Positions 14,867-22,354 of a stretch of 23,938 bases of DNA are shown here, in pieces. Every line of letters starts with the position of its first letter. The stretch's first letter is position 1. Under the pieces are notes generated by a model that saw only the letters and a program-made list of their open reading frames with translations, was not told the DNA's origin and did not search any database. The translations under genes and the position numbers were made by a program. Origin of the DNA: Bacteroidota bacterium (GTDB lineage: Bacteria; Bacteroidota; Bacteroidia; UKL13-3); NCBI GenBank assembly GCA_010027395.1, contig RGVD01000010.1:1-23938 (forward strand). The letters run 5' to 3'.

Positions 14867-16840
14867 CTAATCAAATATTCTCCACCTAACCCCAGTGCGC
14901 AGGCCTGCTAGTGGAAGAGGCGAATTAACCGTATAGTAAAAACCTTTATTCACCCAATCTTGGTTGATGTGCTCATACACAAAGTAAATTACCGCCTTAC
15001 GAAGCTTAATGGATGCAAAGGCATTAATCATAGGGTAATTGCCTATCTTCACTTCATCTTGAATATAGAAACTTCTTATAGCAGGATTATAAGCATTGCC
15101 ATAATAAGCGGTATTGTAAAAAATATCTGTCCCTAACTGTAAAATCACTTTATTCTTAAACATAGGAATTTCTAAATAATATCTCAACATGGCTGACAAT
15201 TCAGGTAGTCTGATAATATCATTGTTGGTTTTTTGGTACACAATTCGGTTGTCAAAATAAAAACGCCAAACCTTAAATAACTTTTGAACCTCCAATTGCT
15301 GCATCAATATCACATCAAAGCTTTGTTTTGGCATCATGCTTTTATCGTAATACACCCAATTGGCCAATAAATATTGATTAAAGCTAAAATGAAAATTATT
15401 CTTAAACTTTCGTGTATGCATAGCCACATGCCAATTACTGATATTGGTTTTCAAAAAATCATTATCCCAAATAAATATGTAACTTCTAAATTGGTTTGAA
15501 GTAAAATCTGGTCTGAACAAGTGATTATATGCCCCACCTGAAAGGTCAAACAAGGCTGTTCTGAAACTAGCATCTGCAGATAATTTCAAATCATTTTGAT
15601 TATAGCCTGCGGCAAAGTAACCACCATAGGCTTGGAACGAAAGTGAATTATTATCAAACTTTTGTCTTTCAATTTTACCTTCAAGTAAAACATTATTAAA
15701 ACTATTTTGCTTCTCATGCTGAGAAATGGAAATGTATTTATGACTGATTGCTAACTCTAAATACCTTTTTTCCTTGGCTTTGCTGGTATCATTATAAAGT
15801 GTGTAAGCCAAGCGATTTGAGATTTGGCCATAATACAAGGAGTCAAATCTTGTAAAAGTCTTTAAGCCATTTTGAGTTGTGTAAATGGTATCGTATAAAT
15901 AATTAGGTAAAAGTCTTTGATTTGTATCCCCTACTGAGTTGAAAATATAGCTCATATTTTCAGCTTTAAAGGTATGAGAAAAATAGCCTCTTGAATGAAA
16001 AGTATAGGTAGTATCATCTTTGGTTATAATCTGATCTGTCTTACCGAAATGAAAGTATTGTTTTAAATAAACACTATTGCTTTTAAAACGAGTCTCACTA
16101 TTTTGTAGCCTAACTTCTGCTGTTTTACTTGCACCAGTAAGGTATTCAAAGGCCGAATCACTTCTAATACCCCCATTTTCATCTACCACACCATAATTAA
16201 AATTCAAGCTTAACAACATATCATATTTACCTGATTTACTTTGATAGCGATTAAAAACTTGGGTATGATAGGTATTGGTATATTGACTCAAATAATAGCC
16301 TTTTGAAGTCACACCATAATAGTCAACCCCAAAATTCCAACGCGGTGAAATGTTTTGGGAATGCTTTGCATAAAGTTGTTGCAGCTCGTTATAACCTTGC
16401 GTATAAGTAAAATCAGAATAAGGCAATTTGGTATTATAGTATTTGGTATCCTCAGGTCGTTTAAAATAAGTTTCAAAAGGATTCAAACATAGGTTGAAAT
16501 CCATAGGCCTGTTGCCATTAAATACCAGACTTTGTCCGGGAGTTGCCACATTTCCTAAGTCCTGAAATACGCCCCACTTACGATACATAGGGTTGTTAAT
16601 TTCTTCCCTTTGCATGCTTGTATCAATGGGATGAAAATTTGCATCATGGTCTATTTCTCCCTCTGTAATATAAGAGGTTGGGAAAAATAGTGGCTTCACT
16701 TTCTTTTTCGGAGAAGTTGGGGCTTGTGTTATGATATCGATGCCTGAACTGCTATCAACAACCTGAGCCTTCATAGAAATTGAAACAGAAATGAACAGAA
16801 TGACTACAACATATATTTTCTTTATTCTGTATTTACTCAC
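14867..16840 (-). CDS. Putative porin (Porin_10-type outer-membrane barrel)
   Basis: 657 residues. Signal peptide at about 1-25 (KKIYVVVILFISVSISMKAQ). The mature N-terminal region (NPMYRKWGVFQDLGNVATPGQ, NPFETYFKRPEDTKYYNT, PYSDFTYTQG) and the long series of aromatic alternating strands match the Bacteroidota putative-porin family as I know it. The C-terminus ends in a strand (GLRTGVRWRIF) typical of barrels inserted by BAM. The start is GTG at 16840; no ATG precedes the signal peptide core. It overlaps the end of the upstream T9SS gene by 8 nt, indicating translational coupling. Substrate unknown. Confidence 0.82.
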   Translation of the reverse strand: MSKYRIKKIYVVVILFISVSISMKAQVVDSSSGIDIITQAPTSPKKKVKPLFFPTSYITEGEIDHDANFHPIDTSMQREEINNPMYRKWGVFQDLGNVATPGQSLVFNGNRPMDFNLCLNPFETYFKRPEDTKYYNTKLPYSDFTYTQGYNELQQLYAKHSQNISPRWNFGVDYYGVTSKGYYLSQYTNTYHTQVFNRYQSKSGKYDMLLSLNFNYGVVDENGGIRSDSAFEYLTGASKTAEVRLQNSETRFKSNSVYLKQYFHFGKTDQIITKDDTTYTFHSRGYFSHTFKAENMSYIFNSVGDTNQRLLPNYLYDTIYTTQNGLKTFTRFDSLYYGQISNRLAYTLYNDTSKAKEKRYLELAISHKYISISQHEKQNSFNNVLLEGKIERQKFDNNSLSFQAYGGYFAAGYNQNDLKLSADASFRTALFDLSGGAYNHLFRPDFTSNQFRSYIFIWDNDFLKTNISNWHVAMHTRKFKNNFHFSFNQYLLANWVYYDKSMMPKQSFDVILMQQLEVQKLFKVWRFYFDNRIVYQKTNNDIIRLPELSAMLRYYLEIPMFKNKVILQLGTDIFYNTAYYGNAYNPAIRSFYIQDEVKIGNYPMINAFASIKLRKAVIYFVYEHINQDWVNKGFYYTVNSPLPLAGLRTGVRWRIFD

Positions 16841-18236
16841 CTTGTATCTTTATTGCTTTTATAACCGTTCGTCCTTTGTCGCTAATTACTTCTGCAAAGT
16901 AAATGCCAGCAGGCCAATTTTCAGTATCGACTTCAAAAGTATTCTTACGTAGCCAAAGCTTCAAATTTTTTTGTGCCCATACCTTACCTTGTATGTCTGA
17001 AATATTTACAGATTCAATGTTTTGCTCCATATTCATGCTGATTTTATTTGTAAACGGATTAGGAAAAAGGTTCATTTGATAGCTATTTTCTATTTCATTT
17101 AATGCTGTGGCGCTGCTATCTATTCTCAGCACCCAAATACCAGAGCGCAAATCACTTGCAATGATTTTATTCGAAGGTAAATAAGGATACACACCCCAAC
17201 AACCCCTATATCCATTATACACTTTTGGATTCTCCTGATACGTATCAAACCATCCTATTTTAATAGGATTATATGGATCGCTTAGATTCCAGCATACCAC
17301 ACCATCTTGATAGGAAGCTGCTATTCCATATTTTCCTTTCCAAAATGCATTATGAGGCATAGCTTGTGGACTTGAGTTAAATATGCTCACATATTTTGGA
17401 TTGGTTATATCACTCACATCATACATCTTAATACTTAGGCCTTGGTTTTCGTCAGTAAACATCAAGTATTTCCCTGAATCATCTAGCCAACTGCTATGGT
17501 TATAGCCATTTTGAGGGTAGTTTGAAATCACACTTAGGATTTTTTGTTGGTTTAAGTTGGAAAGATCGTAAATGAATAAACCTGGGTATTCACAAGATAA
17601 ATAGGCCGTATCATGTCTAGCATACATTTCATGAACCCGTGTAAATATTTTTTGACCATTTCCATTTTTAGGCACATCCAATTCGGCTAAAAATACTGGA
17701 TTTATTGGGTTTGCAAGTGAAATAACGTCCATGGCACTTAATCCAGCAGTTTTGGTATTGCTGCACATATACATACGTTTACTTAAAGAATCAATAAAAA
17801 TGGTATGAGAAAAGAAACTTAAGCTGTTTGATTCGTATACTTTATGCACTGAATCTGGCAAGTAATTCAAATCAAATATTTGCAATTGACCGACCCCTGT
17901 GGCCCTATCACTTACACAATATACATAATGCTGATATACCTCGTAATCTCTATTGGTGGCGTAATTACATGATCCAAATTCCACATCACTTTTTACCATT
18001 TTATTATCGGTAATGTCGAAGAAATAAATAGAATCGGTGCTACCTGCAATGGCATATTCTCTGTTATTTCTTGGGTCATGCCAAGCGCTGCAATCATTCC
18101 AAATATCACCACCATCCACACCAAATTTGCTCAAATTGGTATCATTAAAATTAGCAATGGCATGTATATTTTTATTGCTTTGGGCTTTTACGAAAAAGCA
18201 AATCAATAAAAAGCAGATTGTTAATATTTTTTTCAT
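16833..18236 (-). CDS. Choice-of-anchor B / LVIVD-repeat protein with T9SS sorting domain
   Basis: 467 residues. Signal peptide at 1-18 (MKKILTICFLLICFFVKAQ). The body carries repeated beta-propeller-like units of the LVIVD/choice-of-anchor B type (WNDCSAWHDPRNNREYAIAG, SIYFFDITDN, YVYCVSDRATGVGQLQIFDL, LFIYDLSNL, IKMYDVSDITNPKYV, VVCWNLSDPYNPIKIGWF). A type A T9SS C-terminal domain spans about 389-467 (LFPNPFTNKIS at the start, GIYFAEVISDKGR near the end). It should be exported by Sec, then moved across the outer membrane by the type IX system and anchored or released. The porin gene overlaps its 3' end by 8 nt. Surface role unknown. Confidence 0.88.
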   Translation of the reverse strand: MKKILTICFLLICFFVKAQSNKNIHAIANFNDTNLSKFGVDGGDIWNDCSAWHDPRNNREYAIAGSTDSIYFFDITDNKMVKSDVEFGSCNYATNRDYEVYQHYVYCVSDRATGVGQLQIFDLNYLPDSVHKVYESNSLSFFSHTIFIDSLSKRMYMCSNTKTAGLSAMDVISLANPINPVFLAELDVPKNGNGQKIFTRVHEMYARHDTAYLSCEYPGLFIYDLSNLNQQKILSVISNYPQNGYNHSSWLDDSGKYLMFTDENQGLSIKMYDVSDITNPKYVSIFNSSPQAMPHNAFWKGKYGIAASYQDGVVCWNLSDPYNPIKIGWFDTYQENPKVYNGYRGCWGVYPYLPSNKIIASDLRSGIWVLRIDSSATALNEIENSYQMNLFPNPFTNKISMNMEQNIESVNISDIQGKVWAQKNLKLWLRKNTFEVDTENWPAGIYFAEVISDKGRTVIKAIKIQGE

Positions 18237-18256
18237 CCTTCTTCAATTTAGATTTT

Positions 18257-18264
18257 CAAAAGTA
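18257..18264 (-). promoter_or_regulatory. Candidate -7 element for the choice-of-anchor B gene
   Basis: On the minus strand TACTTTTG is an exact TAnnTTTG match, ending 20 nt before the ATG at 18236. No TTG or TTTG is found at the expected distance upstream, so only half of the promoter is supported. Confidence 0.35.
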
Positions 18265-18298
18265 AATTGTTTGATACGAATAAATGCTATGTATGAAA

Positions 18299-18332
18299 GA
18301 CCAAATAGATGTAATAGTCCAATCTAATGGTC
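18299..18332. repeat. Imperfect inverted repeat between divergent T9SS cargo genes
   Basis: GACCA at 18299-18303 and TAGAT at 18306-18310 are mirrored by ATCTA at 18322-18326 and TGGTC at 18328-18332, with a 1-nt bulge. The repeat lies in the 182-bp gap between the divergent genes at 18236 and 18419 and could be a shared operator. No other gene is seen in this gap. Confidence 0.35.
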
Positions 18333-18418
18333 ATATTCTGGTTAGTTTTTGATTAATAAATGTTCAATAGTTGTTTATTAGAAAAATTTTAGCTTCTTTG
18401 TATTAGAAATTAAATGTT

Positions 18419-19759
18419 ATGAAAAGAATTATACTAATTATTGTATTTGCAGTAACAATGATAGGCTTAAAAGCGCAAATCACTATTTTAAATGCTGATA
18501 TGCCCAAAGCTAATGACACTCTGCGTTTCAGCTCAGCTCCTGCAGGAAATTTTAATTTTGCTACCACGGGTTTAAATACGACATGGGACTTTTCTGGACT
18601 CGTTCCTACAAGCCAAGATGTTGAGAAATATGCCTCACCACTAACATCATCTTACGTTATTTATTTTGCCACAGCCACTTATGGGGTGCAGGAGAACAAC
18701 CTCAGTTTAGGCGCTTTCACCGGAGGAACAGGTTTAAGCAATGTAATGGGTTTTTATAAAAATACGGCAACAGCAAGTGTTTTATTAGGTAGAGGCGTGT
18801 CATTCAACAGCCTTCCACTGGGATTAACACTTACCCCAAAAGATACCATTTATAAATTTCCTTTAACTGTTGGTCGTAGAGATAGCTGTTCGTTTTCAGG
18901 CAGTTTGAGTTTGGCTGCATTAGGTGGTTTCAGCCAGTCTGGTTATAGAATTACAACGGTTGATGGATGGGGTAAAATAACAACCCCTTATGGTCAGTTT
19001 GATTGCATTAGAGTAAAATCAGTAATAAAAGAAGTAGACTCAGTAAGCATTAGTGGATTTAGCATACCCATTCCTAATAACAGAACTGAATACAAATGGT
19101 TAGCCAAAGGTGAAAAATTCCCTATACTTGAAGTGGTGATTACCACAGGTGGTATAGGAGTAGGTGGCACTACTACGGTAAGATATAAAGACAGATATCG
19201 TCCTGAATTGTTTGTGAACAATGCCAATTTCACTGCATCCAAAGTAAACGCTACCATAACAGATACTGTGAATTTAAATGATGCTTGTGCTGGCAGCCCA
19301 ATTGCTTACCAATGGACTATTACACCAAACACTGTTTCGTATGTTGCAGGCACTAGCGCAACTTCTCAAAACCCACGTGTTTTGTTTAATGCAGTTGGAA
19401 AATATAGCATTAAATTGCAAGCTACCTACCAAGGCGGAAGTGATGATACCACCCGCACAAACTATATTACCATTACTGGAGGAAATAGCCTAGTAAAAGA
19501 AATAAAATTTATTCCATTGGAGATAAGCGTTTTTCCAGTGCCTACAAGCAATGAGTTGAATGTACAGTTCTCTAAATCTGTAAAAGGGGTAGCTATTCAT
19601 GTATATGATATCTTAGGAAAAGAGAAAGATGTAAACACTGAATGGAACAAAGCAGGAAGTTTGGCAAGCTTTGATATCAGTGGCATGTCGAATGGTGTTT
19701 ACTTCGTTAGAATGAATGTAGATGGTAAAGACATTACCAAAAAGTTTATAAAAGAGTAA
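18419..19759 (+). CDS. Secreted PKD-like protein with T9SS sorting domain
   Basis: 446 residues. Signal peptide at 1-19 (KRIILIIVFAVTMIGLKAQ). Residues about 20-265 are a beta-rich secreted region I cannot assign. About 268-352 resembles a PKD/Ig-like fold (SPIAYQWTITP, NPRVLFNAVGKYSIKLQATY, DTTRTNYITI). A type A T9SS C-terminal domain spans about 369-446 (SVFPVPTSNELNV, then IHVYDILGKE, then GVYFVRMNVDGK). The protein should be surface-exposed or secreted; no catalytic motif is visible. A weak promoter-like pair (TTG 18371-18373, 19-bp spacer, CTTCTTTG 18393-18400) lies upstream. It is divergent from the other T9SS cargo gene. Confidence 0.85.
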   Translation: MKRIILIIVFAVTMIGLKAQITILNADMPKANDTLRFSSAPAGNFNFATTGLNTTWDFSGLVPTSQDVEKYASPLTSSYVIYFATATYGVQENNLSLGAFTGGTGLSNVMGFYKNTATASVLLGRGVSFNSLPLGLTLTPKDTIYKFPLTVGRRDSCSFSGSLSLAALGGFSQSGYRITTVDGWGKITTPYGQFDCIRVKSVIKEVDSVSISGFSIPIPNNRTEYKWLAKGEKFPILEVVITTGGIGVGGTTTVRYKDRYRPELFVNNANFTASKVNATITDTVNLNDACAGSPIAYQWTITPNTVSYVAGTSATSQNPRVLFNAVGKYSIKLQATYQGGSDDTTRTNYITITGGNSLVKEIKFIPLEISVFPVPTSNELNVQFSKSVKGVAIHVYDILGKEKDVNTEWNKAGSLASFDISGMSNGVYFVRMNVDGKDITKKFIKE

Positions 19760-19780
19760 ATTATTTTACTATTTCTTTTT
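19755..19780 (+). terminator. Weak terminator-like hairpin after the PKD/T9SS gene
   Basis: AGTAAA (19755-19760), loop TTAT, TTTACT (19765-19770), followed by the T-rich ATTTCTTTTT to 19780. The stem is only 6 bp and AT-rich and overlaps the stop codons of both convergent genes, so its strength is doubtful. Confidence 0.3.
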
Positions 19781-19987
19781 CCAAAGCACTTTATAGTTCT
19801 GTTCGTGAACCACCAATTTACTTGGGTCTATCACGATGGGTTTTTCTTTTAAAAAGAATAAAATAAACAATGATATAACGGGTAAAAACAAGCCAATAAA
19901 AAACCATGTCCAAAAATGATAGCCTTTTGTAGTAGCCAAATAACCCATTACTGGCGGAAAGAATAGTAAGAGAAAGATTGCTTCCAT
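19769..19987 (-). CDS. Small two-helix membrane protein of unknown function
   Basis: 72 residues with two hydrophobic segments, about 3-17 (AIFLLLFFPPVMGYLAT) and 27-46 (WTWFFIGLFLPVISLFILFFL), followed by a charged, Lys-rich cytoplasmic tail (VVHEQNYKVLWKKK). The loop between the helices is short (TKGYHF). It resembles many small uncharacterised Bacteroidota membrane proteins. It lies downstream of the suf genes on the same strand but is separated from them by about 95 nt, and its 3' end is 9 nt from the convergent T9SS gene. The topology and a good ATG support it as real. Confidence 0.6.
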   Translation of the reverse strand: MEAIFLLLFFPPVMGYLATTKGYHFWTWFFIGLFLPVISLFILFFLKEKPIVIDPSKLVVHEQNYKVLWKKK

Positions 19988-20056
19988 TTAATAAGGCTTT
20001 GCTTAGTTAATCATTCTTTAAAACAAACTACTTGTACTTTTTTAATTTCTTGCATC

Positions 20057-20078
20057 AATCAGTGAAATCCGCGGCAAA
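20057..20078. repeat. Half copy of palindromic repeat family A
   Basis: AATCAGTGAAATCCGCGGC plus AAA matches the reverse complement of the repeat arm at 20881-20902 at 20 of 22 positions. It lies in the gap just downstream of the DUF59 gene stop. Only one arm is present. Confidence 0.7.
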
Positions 20079-20082
20079 TATC

Positions 20083-20421
20083 TTACATAAATCCCAATTG
20101 CAACTTAGCTGATTCGCTCATCAAGTCTTGGGTCCATTGTGGTTCAAATGTTACGCGTACTTCAACCCCCTTCACGCCCTCCATGGCACTTAATTTTTCT
20201 TTTATTTCAGCAGGCATGCTTTGTGCCGCAGGGCAAAAAGGCGATGTAAGCGACATCACAATTTCTATGTTTAAATCAACAGACACATTTACTTCATAAA
20301 TCAATCCTAGCTCATAGATATTCACGGGTATTTCTGGGTCGTAAACCGTTTCCAATACCTTTATGGCTTCGTTCTGTACATCTACAAATGTTCGAAGGGG
20401 TTTACCTGTGGTGTCTTCCAT
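20083..20421 (-). CDS. SufT-like DUF59 (MIP18/PaaD) iron-sulfur assembly protein
   Basis: 112 residues, a single DUF59 domain: VYDPEIPVNIYELGLIYEV near residues 22-40, then MSLTSPFCPAAQSMP with a conserved Cys, and the end PQWTQDLMSESAKLQLGFM. This is the form usually encoded with suf genes, and such proteins promote maturation or transfer of iron-sulfur clusters. It is the last gene of the suf cluster, 38 nt after sufE, with a repeat in between. SufT proper carries extra N-terminal sequence, so I call it SufT-like and leave the symbol empty. Confidence 0.9.
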   Translation of the reverse strand: MEDTTGKPLRTFVDVQNEAIKVLETVYDPEIPVNIYELGLIYEVNVSVDLNIEIVMSLTSPFCPAAQSMPAEIKEKLSAMEGVKGVEVRVTFEPQWTQDLMSESAKLQLGFM

Positions 20422-20438
20422 TTTTTTATAATTTTAAT

Positions 20439-20460
20439 GAGGCGAATAATTATACGTCTC
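20439..20460. repeat. Degenerate copy of palindromic repeat family C between sufE and the DUF59 gene
   Basis: A 22-bp near-palindrome centred on ATAATTAT, matching 19 of 22 positions of the perfect palindrome at 21240-21261 inside sufS. It fills most of the 38-bp gap. Its plus-strand last base is the first base of the plus-strand image of the sufE stop codon (20460-20462). Confidence 0.75.
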
Positions 20461-20897
20461 TACAGTTTCGTTTTGTATGCCAAGGCATACATTTTAATTT
20501 GTTTTATCATGCTTGTAAATCCATTGCTTCTCTGGCTTCCAACCATTCTACTCATGCCAATTTTTTCAATGAAAAACAATTCGCTGTTCAAAATATCTTC
20601 GGGTGTTTGACCGCTCCATATTTCAACTAAAAGCGAAACCAAACCTTTTGTGATTTCGGTATTGCTATCTGCTTCAAAAAACACTTTACCATCAACAAAA
20701 CTTGAGTACAACCATACCTTACTCTGACAGCCTTTAACAATAAACTCTTCCGTTTTATGTTCTTCAGGCATGGCAGGTAATTTCTTACCCAAATCCATCA
20801 AGTAAAACAAGATGCTTTCCATATCATCCTCGAATAATTCGAAGTTTTCGATGATGGAGTTTTGTATGTCGGTTATTTTTTTTGCCACAGATTTCAC
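20460..20897 (-). CDS. sufE: Sulfur acceptor SufE
   Basis: 145 residues from GTG at 20897. SufE accepts the persulfide from SufS and stimulates it. The fold is recognisable from DIQNSIIENFELF, YLMDLGKKLP and KTEEFIVKGCQSKVWL, with the acceptor Cys57. The C-terminal half (LNSELFFIEKIGMSRMVGSQRSNGF) is typical. No in-frame ATG exists near the N-terminus: candidate starts are GTG 20897 and GTG 20888, both inside the repeat that fills the sufS-sufE gap, so the first residues (KSVAKK) are repeat-derived. The stop codon lies at the edge of another repeat (20439-20460). The gene otherwise looks intact. Confidence 0.93.
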   Translation of the reverse strand: MKSVAKKITDIQNSIIENFELFEDDMESILFYLMDLGKKLPAMPEEHKTEEFIVKGCQSKVWLYSSFVDGKVFFEADSNTEITKGLVSLLVEIWSGQTPEDILNSELFFIEKIGMSRMVGSQRSNGFTSMIKQIKMYALAYKTKL

Positions 20898-20977
20898 TGA
20901 TTACACAAATTTTTCTTTTACAATTTTGCCAATATTTATTCTATTACTTTTTTAGTGTAATCTGAGTAATCATTGGC
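20884..20977. repeat. Palindromic repeat family A filling the sufS-sufE gap
   Basis: Left arm 20884-20906 (starting GCCACAGATTTCAC) and right arm 20955-20977 (starting GTGTAATC, ending TTGGC) are imperfect inverted copies, 18 of 23 positions pairing. The type (GCCACAGATTTCAC...GATTACAC) is a common intergenic repeat in Bacteroidota genomes. It carries the sufE start region at one end and abuts the sufS stop codon at the other. Confidence 0.8.
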
Positions 20978-22257
20978 TATTTCTTTACTAATTTTCTAAC
21001 GGCTTCAATAAAAACATCAATCTCTTCTTTTGTATTATAAACTGAAAAGGATGCTCTTACAGTTCCATCCAATCCCAAACGATTCATTAAGGGTTGTGTG
21101 CAATGATGACCTGTTCTTACGGCAATGCCTCTGGCATCCAACATCATCCCAACATCAAAATGATGCATACCTTCGATGATGAATGATTGCACGGATACTT
21201 TTTCTTTGGCTGTTCCAATTAATTTTATTGGTTGCTGTGGAGACGCATAATTATGCGTCTCGACTCCGCTCGACATGACATCAGTTTCATTTAATGCCAA
21301 TAGGCTATTTATCAAATAATGCAACAACTCATTTTCATGATTTCGGATATTTTCTTTACCTAAATCGTTTATAAAATCTAGTGCGTGTTTAAAAGCAATT
21401 ACATCACCAATATTGGGTGTTCCTGCTTCGAATTTGTAAGGGATTTCGTTATAGGTAGTTCTTTCAAAACTTACTTCTTTTATCATCTCCCCACCACTTT
21501 GATATGGTGGCATGGCTTCTAATAATTCTCGCTTGCCATATAGCACACCCACACCCGTTGGGCCATATAATTTATGTGATGAAATGGCTAAGAAATCACA
21601 ATCCAATGTTTGTACATCCACATCTAAATGCGAACAAGCTTGCGCTCCGTCCAATAGCACCTTTGCTCCTACTGAATGGGCTTTTTCAATAATTTCTTTT
21701 ACTGGGTTGATGGTTCCCAAAGCATTACTCACCCAAACACAAGCTACCATTTTGGTTTTTGGAGATAATAATTTTTCGTATTCATCCATCAACAATTCAC
21801 CTGCATCGTTTATCGGAATAACTTTCAGAATAGCACCTTTCTCTTCACAAATCATTTGCCAAGGCACAATATTGCTATGGTGCTCCATGCTGGTGATGAT
21901 AACTTCATCTCCTGCTTGTAGAAATTTTCTTCCCCAAGTTTGAGCAACTATGTTGATACTTTCAGTTACTCCTTTGGTAAAGATACATTCTTCAGCTTCT
22001 TTTGCATTGATAAATGCTTGAATGGTTTTTCGGGTATCTTCAAACATTTCAGTAGAACGAGCCGCTAGTGTATGTGCCGCACGGTGAATGTTTGCATTAT
22101 CTGTTGTGTAATATTTATTTAAAGCATCAATAACAGATTGAGGCTTTTGTGTTGTTGCGGCATTGTCAAAATACACCAATGGCTTTCCATTCACTTTCTG
22201 ATGAAGGATAGGAAACTTTTCTCTGATTGATTTTATATTTATTTCTGCCACATTCAT
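20977..22257 (-). CDS. sufS: Cysteine desulfurase SufS with in-frame repeat insertion
   Basis: Removes sulfur from L-cysteine as an enzyme persulfide and hands it to SufE for SufBCD. 426 residues from ATG 22257, preferred because IREKFPILHQKVNGKPLVYFDN follows as in the family; a GTG at 22293 would start in a repeat. PLP-binding Lys229 lies in SSHKLYGPTG; the catalytic Cys386 lies in RTGHHCTQPLM. HHSNIVPW and GAQACSH (PLP contacts) are present. About residues 325-341 (TDVMSSGVETHNYASPQ) have no counterpart in the usual loop before KLIGTAKEKVS; they are encoded by a perfect 22-bp palindrome plus a GTCGAG-type repeat. The protein is longer than E. coli SufS (406 residues) by about the insertion. 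Confidence 0.95.
   Translation of the reverse strand: MNVAEINIKSIREKFPILHQKVNGKPLVYFDNAATTQKPQSVIDALNKYYTTDNANIHRAAHTLAARSTEMFEDTRKTIQAFINAKEAEECIFTKGVTESINIVAQTWGRKFLQAGDEVIITSMEHHSNIVPWQMICEEKGAILKVIPINDAGELLMDEYEKLLSPKTKMVACVWVSNALGTINPVKEIIEKAHSVGAKVLLDGAQACSHLDVDVQTLDCDFLAISSHKLYGPTGVGVLYGKRELLEAMPPYQSGGEMIKEVSFERTTYNEIPYKFEAGTPNIGDVIAFKHALDFINDLGKENIRNHENELLHYLINSLLALNETDVMSSGVETHNYASPQQPIKLIGTAKEKVSVQSFIIEGMHHFDVGMMLDARGIAVRTGHHCTQPLMNRLGLDGTVRASFSVYNTKEEIDVFIEAVRKLVKK
21233..21284. repeat. Composite palindromic repeat inserted in frame in sufS
   Basis: It contains the perfect 22-bp palindrome at 21240-21261 (half-site GAGACGCATAA) and the adjoining CGACTCCGCTCGACATGACA, a GTCGAG-type unit of Bacteroidota intergenic repeats. 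Read on the minus strand it is open and encodes about 17 residues. The outer limits are approximate. Confidence 0.75.
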
Positions 22258-22263
22258 TGTTTT

Positions 22264-22354
22264 TTTTACCACAAAGACACAAAGTTTTTTCACTAAGGTC
22301 TCAAAGTATTACTTTGTGTACTTCGTGCATTCTTAGCGTTCTTTGTAGTTAAAG
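22264..22354. repeat. Palindromic repeat family B filling the sufD-sufS gap
   Basis: Two 44-nt arms in imperfect inversion: 22264-22307 (ACCACAAAGACACAAAG near its start) and 22311-22354 (CTTTGTGTACTTCGTG ... GCGTTCTTTGTAGTTAAAG). Family B resembles the CTTTGTG...TTTGTGGTTAAA repeats common in Bacteroidota. The right arm covers the sufD stop codon (22349-22351); the left arm contains the upstream GTG of the longer sufS frame. Confidence 0.75.

Noticed and set aside
18284..18352. 22-codon ATG frame in the divergent T9SS gap
   Set aside because: No signal peptide, no conserved-looking residues, and it overlaps the regulatory region; probably chance.
20977..22293. GTG at 22293 as the sufS start
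   Set aside because: The extra 12 residues come from repeat family B, whereas ATG 22257 leads directly into the conserved N-terminus.
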